37,307 nucleotides of DNA from a virus. This document shows, piece after piece, positions 30,355 to 37,307 of this stretch. Numbering within the stretch: the first letter of the stretch is position 1; each line of letters opens with the position of its first letter. The position numbers and the translations under genes were made by a program. The stretch is from IMG/VR virus record IMGVR_UViG_3300009187_000041, positions 1 to 37,307 of that record. One strand, given 5' to 3'. The notes beneath the pieces were generated by a model. That model had not been told where the DNA came from. It was given only the letters and a program-made list of their open reading frames with translations, and searched no databases.

Positions 30355-31098
30355 TTATCCGATCATATCCAGGACAGGAAGTGAATAACTCGAGATCATC
30401 TCTTGTTCCATTTTGGTTCTTGCGTCAACGGCATCATTATAGATCTTCTCACCATTGAACTGGACACCACCAGGAAGACTCATGCCTGTGAACTTGGTAA
30501 GATTTGAACCCCACTGTTCTTTAATAAGAACTGTTGCATAGTTCTGAAGCCAACGATCATTCCATGCATCTGTATACACTTCAGGATCAACAACCTCATA
30601 TGCTTCTACAAGAAGATAAGAGTTAACAGCCAGATTGCCCCAGTCGGTATCAATATAAAGTCTATCCTTATGTCGTGCATAACGAATAGGTTGTTTACCA
30701 ACTAGCATCTCAGTTAGTAGAGAAAGGTGTTCCATGACCATATAGTATGGTACGATGGATACGTTTGTTAGGGTATAGAGATCATTAAGGGCGATTTGGT
30801 AACGGATGTTAAAGAGATCATCAGCGCGGATTGATGGATCGCCAATTGTGAACACGCTAACTGCGCCTAGAATGTTTTCAGGTAGTGTAATGTACTTGTT
30901 ATTTACATCTGTTTGAGTAATAAGATGCTTATAATAGATTCTATCCGAACCATCAAAATGATAGTCATAATAGTAGCGCAATGCCTCGTCAATACGATCA
31001 TCTACCTGATCATCATCGACGTTAATTTCAATTACAGGAGCTCCCAACTTGCGTAAGCAATATTGTTTAAATGCATTTTTTGTAGTTGGTGTAGCCAT
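30355..31098 (-). CDS. 13: Neck protein gp13
   Basis: Head-to-tail connector. The 247-aa product is shorter than T4 gp13 (309). It has the conserved N-terminus FKQYCLRKLGAPVIEINVDDDQVDDRIDEALRYYYDYHFDGSDRIYYKH (about 10-58). NAWNDRWLQNYATVLIKEQWGSNLTKFTGMSLPGGVQFNGEKIYNDA lies toward the C-terminus, both standard for the family. An exact late promoter and AAAGAGG site precede it. It heads the 13-14-15-16-17 transcription unit. Confidence 0.95.
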   Translation of the reverse strand: MATPTTKNAFKQYCLRKLGAPVIEINVDDDQVDDRIDEALRYYYDYHFDGSDRIYYKHLITQTDVNNKYITLPENILGAVSVFTIGDPSIRADDLFNIRYQIALNDLYTLTNVSIVPYYMVMEHLSLLTEMLVGKQPIRYARHKDRLYIDTDWGNLAVNSYLLVEAYEVVDPEVYTDAWNDRWLQNYATVLIKEQWGSNLTKFTGMSLPGGVQFNGEKIYNDAVDARTKMEQEMISSYSLPVLDMIG

Positions 31099-31116
31099 AG
31101 TAACCTCTTTTAATTA

Positions 31117-31124
31117 TATTTATA
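31117..31124 (-). promoter_or_regulatory. Late promoter TATAAATA for the gp13-gp17 unit
   Basis: Exact TATAAATA on the minus strand in the 31-base gap before gp13, 18 bases from the ATG. Confidence 0.8.
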
Positions 31125-31129
31125 TACGT

Positions 31130-32692
31130 CTATTCTTTATAGTAAAATACCTTGGAAAGAAACGTTTCTGACGAGGTGGATGCTAAACTCATTATACTAG
31201 ATAATGTATATGATGTGGTTGATAATGATGCAGATGATACTGCTATAGAAGTGTATCCTGCATCGCCGTCATAATATGGATCATCACTAAAGCTGAATGA
31301 TGTTTGATCTATACCAATATTTGCCGAATATCCACCACTAGAAATATTATAGTCAGAATTCACAGGAACTGCTTCTGTAAAATTACTATTTGCTCTTATA
31401 TATGACAATCTCTTAGATGCATTTGTATCAAGAGAACCGTTTCTATAAATGCCTGAACCATAAAAAACATTATTATTACTATCGGACAAATCATATTTAA
31501 ATATCATATTAGTAGGATATCTTATAGAAGAAGTAGCAGATTGAGATATTATAACAATATTATTGCCTTTTATTTTTACACTACCTCCTGGATAAACTGG
31601 CATATCTGCTAATGCAGGAGTTGCAGCCCTATAATTATTTGCTGTACTTACAATCGTACTTCCAACCTGATATAATATATTTGTTGTTTGTAGTTTAAAT
31701 ATTCCATATTGACCAATATATCCACCAGCAGCTATACCAGCGCCAATAAATGGAGCGCCTTGCCGCATATTAACAACATAAACAAATGAATCTGTATTAT
31801 CTATAGCAAATAATTTTTCAGAATAAAATGTACGATCAAATGTTCGTGATACATCATTTAATATTGTTCCAGAGGAATTAATTTTATATCTTAAAGTTGC
31901 CCAGACATCAACATCACTAGTATATCCTGCACACAACATCCAAAATATATTATCTGAACTATCTGCAATCGCATTACTAAAAACAAGCGGCGAGACAGTA
32001 AAGTAATCGTGCACATGGTGCTTACTCCATGCTACAGATGCAGTAGATCCAGCATCTGTTATCTTTGTTAGTGTTTTTGGATCACACACAAGAATATTGC
32101 CTCTTGTGTCACTAGTAACAGTTGTTAGAAACGTATTAGTAGTATAAAATACAGCAGGTGTTGAGTTTGATTGGGCTATTCCAGTTGAATATTGCCATAC
32201 AATAATACCATTTGTGTCTAGTTTGAATATTGCCTTATTTGGCACTGATATGAATAAAGTAGAACTAGACCCTAAACTCATTCTTGGATATCTATTAGGT
32301 TCAGATCCCGTTGTTGCTGTGGTAGTTAATTGATTAACAGGTGATGTTAATTGCTTAGCCCATACAGATGTACCAGAGGAATTAAATTTCTCTATATTGA
32401 CATAGTAGCTGCCAGATAATGATGTGACGTAGCAAATATACACGTTATATGTTGAATCTACAACTAATCCAGTTATAATTGCACTTGTATCGGATAAAGA
32501 TTTTTGCCATACTACAGAAGGTGTATTATTAATTTTAGCAAATACATTTCTAGAACCAATATAAACATTTTCTAAATCGTCTAGATCACCGCAGCACCAT
32601 GCAGAATTTGGTTGTGTGCCAGTAGTTAATGCTCCATACCAACCCGATGCTTTTGCTTGGCGAATTGCAGTATTAGTATATGTAACTGTCAC
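31130..32692 (-). CDS. Beta-propeller-like tail-fibre/adhesin protein
   Basis: No specific family assigned. The 520-aa product is beta-rich with repeating units of the type D(S/N).NVYI...G and KFNSSGT.VWAK: at about 40-60 (LDDLENVYIGSRNVFAKIN), 80-115, 150-175 (IFKLDTNGIIVWQYS), 200-225 (DTRGNILVCDPKTLTKI), and 245-280 (DSSDNIFWMLC...RYKINSSGT). Such alternation is typical of PQQ/WD-type propellers. It lies between neck gene gp13 and a collagen-like fibre gene, and starts 3 bases after the fibre gene stops. A receptor-binding or baseplate-associated role is inferred from position only. The region is markedly AT-rich. Confidence 0.55.
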   Translation of the reverse strand: MTVTYTNTAIRQAKASGWYGALTTGTQPNSAWCCGDLDDLENVYIGSRNVFAKINNTPSVVWQKSLSDTSAIITGLVVDSTYNVYICYVTSLSGSYYVNIEKFNSSGTSVWAKQLTSPVNQLTTTATTGSEPNRYPRMSLGSSSTLFISVPNKAIFKLDTNGIIVWQYSTGIAQSNSTPAVFYTTNTFLTTVTSDTRGNILVCDPKTLTKITDAGSTASVAWSKHHVHDYFTVSPLVFSNAIADSSDNIFWMLCAGYTSDVDVWATLRYKINSSGTILNDVSRTFDRTFYSEKLFAIDNTDSFVYVVNMRQGAPFIGAGIAAGGYIGQYGIFKLQTTNILYQVGSTIVSTANNYRAATPALADMPVYPGGSVKIKGNNIVIISQSATSSIRYPTNMIFKYDLSDSNNNVFYGSGIYRNGSLDTNASKRLSYIRANSNFTEAVPVNSDYNISSGGYSANIGIDQTSFSFSDDPYYDGDAGYTSIAVSSASLSTTSYTLSSIMSLASTSSETFLSKVFYYKE

Positions 32693-32695
32693 GAA

Positions 32696-34477
32696 TTAAT
32701 AACCTAATGCTTGCCAGAACATTGTTCTAGACGTAGTAGAACCAGTACGAACATTACAGGTTGATGTAGTTTGAGCAATGACGTTTGGATATCCGTTAAC
32801 AATATACGTAGTAGCTGGTGTAACCGTCACTCCTAAAATTGCTGTTGGAAACGATACCGGGAAGGTAACATTACCTGCTGTTGTGTTGGAAGCCACAGTT
32901 CCCCACTGCATTAATATACCATTAGGTAACCAAGCATAACCTGGATCCGCTTTAGATGAAGATCCTAGAACCATTGTATTAGAACCGATAGATAATACTG
33001 CTCCAGGATTATTATTTTGAATACCTACATTTCCATTTGCTGCAATAAAGATTGAAGTAAAATTATTGTTATTTGCTGCAATTGAAAATGAATTGCCGAC
33101 CCCCGTAAACACATTAAATGGATTTATTGTTAATGTATTAGCACCAGACGCAACAGAAATACTTTGAGTGTTTATTACTAATGAGTTTGCAATAGTTACA
33201 TTGTTTGTAGTTTTGTCAAATGTAAATGCGGCGCTTCCACCAAATGCACCAGAATCATTAAATTGTACCTGAGTATTGGTGCCGCCAGGTGTACCACCGC
33301 TGCTTGATCCCCAATAACCTGCGTCGCCTTTAGATCCAGTATAACCAACAGAACCCCAATAGCCAGCAGATCCAGTATAACCAACAGAACCCCAGTAGCC
33401 AACAGAACCCCAGTAGCCAGCAGATCCTGAATAGCCAGTTGAGCCTGAATAACCAGTTGAGCCTGAATAGCCAGTTGAGCCTGAATAGCCAGTTGAGCCT
33501 GAATAACCAACAGAACCCCAGTAGCCAGCAGATCCTGAATAGCCAGTTGAGCCTGAATAACCAACTGATCCAGTATAACCAACAGAACCCCAGTAGCCAG
33601 CAGATCCAGTATAACCAACAGATCCTGAATAGCCAGTTGATCCAGTGTCGCCTTTATCACCAGTTCTTACAAATGTAATAATAACATCTAAGTTATTTGC
33701 AAATGCAGTAGTGCCATTTAAGAAAGCAACTGGCACATGAAAATGGTTCACATCTTCAGTATGATAACCATTAATAGAAAAATTAGCTGCGTTTAATACA
33801 TTAGCTTGCTCATATAGTTTAAATGTACCTTTAATAGCAGATGTTGAGTCATCAATTGTTTGTAAAAAGTTATAATTATTTGCACTAAATTGATCTAAAT
33901 AATTAATATAAAGTATACTTGCTGAACTCAAATTTAAATTATTAAAAAATAGCACACCGGTAGCAGGAGTTGTATCAACCGTATTATTACTAAATAGATA
34001 TTCAAATGAAGCGCCACCAAAGTCGCCCTTATCACCTTTAGAACCCCAGTAACCAATATCACCTTTAGAACCCCAGTAGCCTGTATCACCCCTAGAACCC
34101 CAATAACCATTATCGCCTTTAGAACCCCAGTAGCCAGCAGATCCTGAATATCCAACAGAACCGGTATAACCTACAGATCCCCAATAGCCATTATCACCTT
34201 TAGAACCCCAGTAGCCTGTATCACCCCTAGAACCCCAGTAGCCTGTATCACCCCTAGAACCCCAGTAGCCAACAGATCCTGTGTAACCCCTAGAACCCCA
34301 GTAGCCAACAGAACCGGTGTAACCTGTATCACCTCCACCGCCACCACCACCGCCTGCTCCCCAATATACTGCAGATCCATTTGATAATAGAGCTTGGCCG
34401 GATGTTCCAATGGATCCATTAGCTACAATGCCCTTGAGCGACAAATTATTAAATAAATGAATAGTATCTTTAGACAT
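32696..34477 (-). CDS. Collagen-like tail-fibre protein with gp53-like C-terminal tip
   Basis: Predicted trimeric fibre. In 593 aa there are two Gly-X-Y collagen-like stretches, residues about 49-154 and 272-391, built of GYWGSR/GYTGSV/GYSGST hexads with GDKGD variants. A globular beta segment (155-271) separates them, and an eight-glycine hinge (43-49 region) precedes the first. The C-terminus (about 500-593) has GYAWLPNGILMQWGTV, VTFPVSFPTAILGV and final FWQALGY. This is the layout of the gp53-like tail-fibre tip domain that binds receptors. The 8-bp ATGTCTAA overlap links it to the lectin-like gene upstream. Confidence 0.8.
   Translation of the reverse strand: MSKDTIHLFNNLSLKGIVANGSIGTSGQALLSNGSAVYWGAGGGGGGGGDTGYTGSVGYWGSRGYTGSVGYWGSRGDTGYWGSRGDTGYWGSKGDNGYWGSVGYTGSVGYSGSAGYWGSKGDNGYWGSRGDTGYWGSKGDIGYWGSKGDKGDFGGASFEYLFSNNTVDTTPATGVLFFNNLNLSSASILYINYLDQFSANNYNFLQTIDDSTSAIKGTFKLYEQANVLNAANFSINGYHTEDVNHFHVPVAFLNGTTAFANNLDVIITFVRTGDKGDTGSTGYSGSVGYTGSAGYWGSVGYTGSVGYSGSTGYSGSAGYWGSVGYSGSTGYSGSTGYSGSTGYSGSTGYSGSAGYWGSVGYWGSVGYTGSAGYWGSVGYTGSKGDAGYWGSSSGGTPGGTNTQVQFNDSGAFGGSAAFTFDKTTNNVTIANSLVINTQSISVASGANTLTINPFNVFTGVGNSFSIAANNNNFTSIFIAANGNVGIQNNNPGAVLSIGSNTMVLGSSSKADPGYAWLPNGILMQWGTVASNTTAGNVTFPVSFPTAILGVTVTPATTYIVNGYPNVIAQTTSTCNVRTGSTTSRTMFWQALGY
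33305..33664. repeat. Tandem 18-base-type coding repeat, second collagen segment
   Basis: About 20 degenerate units of 18 bases (plus-strand core CCAGTAGCCAGCAGATCC and variants) encode GYxGSx hexads. Near-identical adjacent units (GYSGST five times in a row) indicate recent slippage or unequal exchange. Confidence 0.9.
34016..34333. repeat. Tandem coding repeat, first collagen segment
   Basis: About 17 degenerate 18-base units encoding GYWGSR, GDTGYWGSK and related hexads. It is related to, but richer in GDxGYWGS units than, the second repeat tract of the same gene. Confidence 0.88.
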
Positions 34478-35702
34478 TAGACATTACTACCAGTGTGGTG
34501 TTTGAAATTGTAGATGACATATAAGCAAATTCTATAGGTGTTGTGACAAATGTAGCATTAGCAATATATTTCTTAAAAGTATTTGTAGATGTAACTACAC
34601 TATTTCCATTCCTACTTGCAATAACTCCATTTGAGTTATAACTTAAAGCTAATTTATTTGTGGTATCTTGAGATCCACAATTGACTGTGTTTATAAAAAT
34701 GTTATTAGATGCATCTACATATATTCTGTTATTTGCATCAGTAGAGTTAAAACTTAGAAGTGTTGTATCACTTGCAATTGCATTCCATTTAAGATATATT
34801 GAACCTTCATCTTGATTATATGTATGAAATGGTACATATTCTTTTAATTCAAAATTTTTAATATAAAGTTTATTATTAATATCACCAAAACCAAATGATA
34901 CAACAGCATTATCTGTTGTAGCAGAGAATATTACAGAAAATGTAGTTTCTACATTTGATGCTATATAACCACCATAGTCATTTTTACCAAAAACTGTACC
35001 AACTTCAATTCTCGATGGTCCAGTATCTCTTTCAGAAAGATAAGATTCAGTAATATTATCAGTGGTATAATAAGCTCTGCCAGAGAGAATGTATATTTTT
35101 CCAATATCTACATCTACTTGTTTTGTTTGACAGTTATCTTTTTGACCAGAAGAAATAATTATCTGGTAATCATCTTCTGACGTAATGATACTTCCGTTTA
35201 TCGAATCATAAGATGTTATTATATTATCTTTGGTTTTAATCGGGCCCATCACACCAGATGTGATATACGTATTTGCATATGTAAATACATTATTATTCGA
35301 CTGACGAATTGTTACATTGTTTGAACCGTTGAAGTAAATTCCAAGGCCTTCGGCTGTTTTAATATTTCTTCCACTCAAAGTATTTTCCGAATACAAATTA
35401 CATTGCAATATATTCTTTTCAATACTGAATGTTGTCGGTATAACCGTAGGGGTAACATTAACAATGCCGATGTTATTTGCAATAGATACTGTTAACTCAA
35501 GCGGAGTAATTCCGCTTTTGCAAAGTGCATATTGTTGTTCAGATGCTTGAATACCGTTGTGGTTTACATCAAGAGTCGAATACCAAGTTGTATTACCGGC
35601 TGTTATATGAATTTTATAGTTGATAATCTTCTGAGTCGGTAAATCAAAAGTGTCGATTGTCTGCGAAGAAGTATCAGTAGATATGTAAACTACATTAGCC
35701 AT
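34470..35702 (-). CDS. Tail-fibre-region protein with possible lectin-like (LamG/ConA) C-terminal domain
   Basis: Not assigned to a named family. The 410-aa product is Ser/Thr/Asn-rich and beta-rich. A central block (SGQKDNCQTKQVDVDIGKIYILSGRAYY and SNVETTFSVIFSATTDNAVVSFGFG, about 185-275) resembles a carbohydrate-binding jelly roll. EGSIYLKWNAIASDTTLLSFNSTDANNRIYVDASNNIFINT...NKLALSYNSNGVIASRNG (about 300-375) resembles a concanavalin-like/LamG sandwich. Genome position suggests a glycan-binding fibre or baseplate adhesin. It has its own exact late promoter and overlaps the collagen-like gene by 8 bases. Confidence 0.5.
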   Translation of the reverse strand: MANVVYISTDTSSQTIDTFDLPTQKIINYKIHITAGNTTWYSTLDVNHNGIQASEQQYALCKSGITPLELTVSIANNIGIVNVTPTVIPTTFSIEKNILQCNLYSENTLSGRNIKTAEGLGIYFNGSNNVTIRQSNNNVFTYANTYITSGVMGPIKTKDNIITSYDSINGSIITSEDDYQIIISSGQKDNCQTKQVDVDIGKIYILSGRAYYTTDNITESYLSERDTGPSRIEVGTVFGKNDYGGYIASNVETTFSVIFSATTDNAVVSFGFGDINNKLYIKNFELKEYVPFHTYNQDEGSIYLKWNAIASDTTLLSFNSTDANNRIYVDASNNIFINTVNCGSQDTTNKLALSYNSNGVIASRNGNSVVTSTNTFKKYIANATFVTTPIEFAYMSSTISNTTLVVMSNV

Positions 35703-35734
35703 ATATTCTTCTTATAATTACAAGTGTTGTTAAT

Positions 35735-35742
35735 TATTTATA
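35735..35742 (-). promoter_or_regulatory. Late promoter TATAAATA upstream of the lectin-like gene
   Basis: Exact TATAAATA on the minus strand immediately after the sulfotransferase stop, 32 bases before the ATG at 35702. Confidence 0.78.
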
Positions 35743-36348
35743 TTAGTCAAAACTGTATCCATACAATTCAATATCATTTCTGAAGTACTTCCATGTGATG
35801 TCTAACATCTCTTGGTCATACATTTTTCTATAGTCAACTGGTTCTGATTTGAATGAATTTACATTTCCTCGGTAGTTAATAAATTCATCCTTATTCACAA
35901 CACCAATATGATCTGCAATCTCGGCTAATGCATCAGTTCGTTCTTCAAATTTAAAAACATTCACATCATCATTAAACATTTCGTTTTGTTGAAATAAGAA
36001 GGAGTGGTTTCCATAGTATCTATGTCCATCTGGCCAATAAAAATTATGCATAATCCAATGTTTAAATGAATTATATTCATGAATAGTTTCATTATTTTTA
36101 TATAAAGTATATATAGAATATTCACGGTCATATGGATTCCGTACAAATCCAAACGAATAATATTCAGTTATATTTAGATTACAACACCTAATACTAAGAT
36201 GTCCATCTTTTGAAGTATATAAACCTGTCCAAGGATTAACATACCTGATAGCATTTAAACGTGTTTCAAGATAATGTGACAAGTTTGTTCCACCAGTTCT
36301 TGGATTATGAACAAATATATACGGATTTATTTCATTATGATATAACAT
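35743..36348 (-). CDS. Sulfotransferase-family protein
   Basis: Predicted to transfer sulfate from PAPS, most likely to a sugar. The 201-aa product starts YIFVHNPRTGGTNLSHYLE; HNPRTGGTNL (14-23) is the 5'-phosphosulfate-binding loop. DGHLSI (49-54) resembles the following active-site histidine strand. YSFGFVRNPYDREYSIY (64-80) is the 3'-phosphate-binding motif with Arg70 and Ser78. VFKFEERTDALAEIADHIG is the usual C-terminal helix, and the length is somewhat short. It sits between two fibre-region genes, 1 base after the gene on its right, so sulfation of fibres or of host surface glycans is possible. The target is unknown. Confidence 0.78.
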   Translation of the reverse strand: MLYHNEINPYIFVHNPRTGGTNLSHYLETRLNAIRYVNPWTGLYTSKDGHLSIRCCNLNITEYYSFGFVRNPYDREYSIYTLYKNNETIHEYNSFKHWIMHNFYWPDGHRYYGNHSFLFQQNEMFNDDVNVFKFEERTDALAEIADHIGVVNKDEFINYRGNVNSFKSEPVDYRKMYDQEMLDITWKYFRNDIELYGYSFD

Positions 36349-36349
36349 A

Positions 36350-37307
36350 TTAGCTTATGAAGTTAAAGGAACCGGTTATAAAACTGGCATTTGATGTTAT
36401 ATCACAAACAGTAGTTCCTGTGCCATTTGCGCCAGTATATTTAGTAGATGTAATACTAAATTGGGTTGGAATTGTACCAGTAGTCCTTCTTGTAATAGTT
36501 GGATCAAGTGGATATATTGAAACGTTTCCAAATGTTCCTTCATTACTTACTGATAATTTAGAAGTGTTACTTGATATTTGTGGAAGTGATACAGACATTA
36601 CAGAATTTCTAATGAAACTGCTAGATCTTGATACTTTGACTGGGATTAATAGTTTTGTTTTAGTATCATAGATAATCGATTTTGGGACTCCAGAAATTTC
36701 AAAATCATGGGAACTGTTTGATGACGCAATTTCATAACACCATGGAAAATAATAAGAAGGGTCGGTATAGCCAGGATACGATTTATCACTATCACTGGTA
36801 TTAAATGCTAATACAAAAATACTAGAGGGGTTTGCAACTATTTGGCCTACTATTAACATATACCTCTCTTTCGCATACGTTGATTGAGTACTATCACGGT
36901 AATCAGTATTAAAATCATAACTAGCGCTTAATATTTTATATCCAATAACTTTTCTAGTTGGTCCAAAATTAATATCCCATGCATATGAAGTATCGTCGGA
37001 GGGGAAATAACGCTGTGTCCATGCTAATGATATTTTTGAGTTCGCTGATGCCGTTTTTGAATTGTCTGGATAAGCAGCAGACGATGACATTAATAATAAA
37101 TCGCCAGTAGTAATACTAGTACAGCTTCCGCCTTGACCTAGATAGTAATTATCTTCGGCATATTTAATATCATTAATATTTGAAAAATTATCTGTATTAT
37201 TATAGTAAAAACATTGAGGCGAGTAATTAGTAGTGATAGTAAATTTACCAAATGCATTCTTTTGTCCGGAGGTATTGGATGCGGTTCCTGCAAATGTAAA
37301 ACCATTA
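36350..37307 (-). CDS. Unknown fibre-region protein, 5'-truncated by the right edge
   Basis: No family recognised. An ATG at 37090 would give 246 aa, but the same frame stays open for another 72 codons to the window edge. It reads NGFTFAGTASNTSGQKNAFG and onward in the same Ser/Thr/Asn-rich style, and no Shine-Dalgarno precedes that ATG. I therefore annotate the gene as continuing beyond the window, with at least 318 residues. SLAWTQRYFPSDDTSYAWDINFGPTRKVIGYKILSASYDF and YYFPWCYEIASSNSSHDFEISGVPKSIIYD look like beta-sandwich strands. A structural or receptor-binding role is inferred from position. Confidence 0.6.
   Translation of the reverse strand, partial: NGFTFAGTASNTSGQKNAFGKFTITTNYSPQCFYYNNTDNFSNINDIKYAEDNYYLGQGGSCTSITTGDLLLMSSSAAYPDNSKTASANSKISLAWTQRYFPSDDTSYAWDINFGPTRKVIGYKILSASYDFNTDYRDSTQSTYAKERYMLIVGQIVANPSSIFVLAFNTSDSDKSYPGYTDPSYYFPWCYEIASSNSSHDFEISGVPKSIIYDTKTKLLIPVKVSRSSSFIRNSVMSVSLPQISSNTSKLSVSNEGTFGNVSIYPLDPTITRRTTGTIPTQFSITSTKYTGANGTGTTVCDITSNASFITGSFNFIS

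Noticed and set aside
33305-34333. Regular short repeats that could suggest a CRISPR array
   Set aside because: Units are 18-base coding repeats without unique spacers, in frame in a collagen-like fibre gene.

Overview
The window is one co-oriented stretch of a T4-like myovirus genome. Every supported gene is on the minus strand, so transcription runs from high to low coordinates. Gene content and order are diagnostic of the T4 core. From right to left these are tail-fibre genes, gp13, gp14, gp15, gp16, gp17, gp18, gp19, gp20, a gp67-like protein, gp21, gp22, gp23, uvsY, uvsW, gp55, gp47, gp46, an accessory/nucleotide block, gp45 and gp44. Peptide deformylase, a MazG-like enzyme and glycine-rich collagen-like fibres are familiar from environmental and marine T4-like phages. 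No photosynthesis or host gene is seen, so the host cannot be named. A dCMP hydroxymethylase very close to T4 gp42 says the phage very likely makes 5-hydroxymethylcytosine DNA.

Layout by position. 1-1249: clamp loader ATPase (cut by the left edge) and sliding clamp. 1331-8661: an accessory block with a GT-A glycosyltransferase, a DUF3310 protein, an SGNH-like protein, a fold-type-II PLP-like protein, a protein resembling the aGPT-Pplase/amino-acid:DNA-transferase group, a minimal uracil-DNA-glycosylase-like protein, dCMP deaminase, dCMP hydroxymethylase, an Nmad1-type protein, a possible PD-(D/E)xK protein and a GIY-YIG protein. I read much of it as a candidate DNA-base (hyper)modification island. 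8723-15566: MazG-like enzyme, peptide deformylase, the gp46/gp47 recombination nuclease, a 54-aa small ORF, late sigma gp55, an Sm-like conserved protein, UvsW and UvsY. 15587-31098: head, neck, packaging and tail genes. 31130-37307: AT-rich tail-fibre/adhesin module with a collagen-like fibre, a propeller-like protein, a lectin-like protein, a sulfotransferase and a last gene that runs off the right edge.

Regulation is readable. T4-type late promoters (TATAAATA or AATAAATA on the minus strand) precede nearly every virion transcription unit. A second promoter class, TGTACA-N17-TANNNT, occurs nine times on the minus strand (plus one TGTACT variant), all in the left 16.2 kb of DNA-metabolism genes. 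Two strong rho-independent terminators (after gp23 and after gp19) and a perfect 16-bp inverted repeat upstream of gp45 sit right next to, or interleaved with, promoters.

Genes are tightly packed: many junctions are TAATG or an 8-bp ATGNNTAA-type overlap. The longest intergenic gap is about 120 bases (16088-16209); no stretch over 300 bases lacks a gene. No tRNA, CRISPR array, insertion sequence or attachment site was seen.
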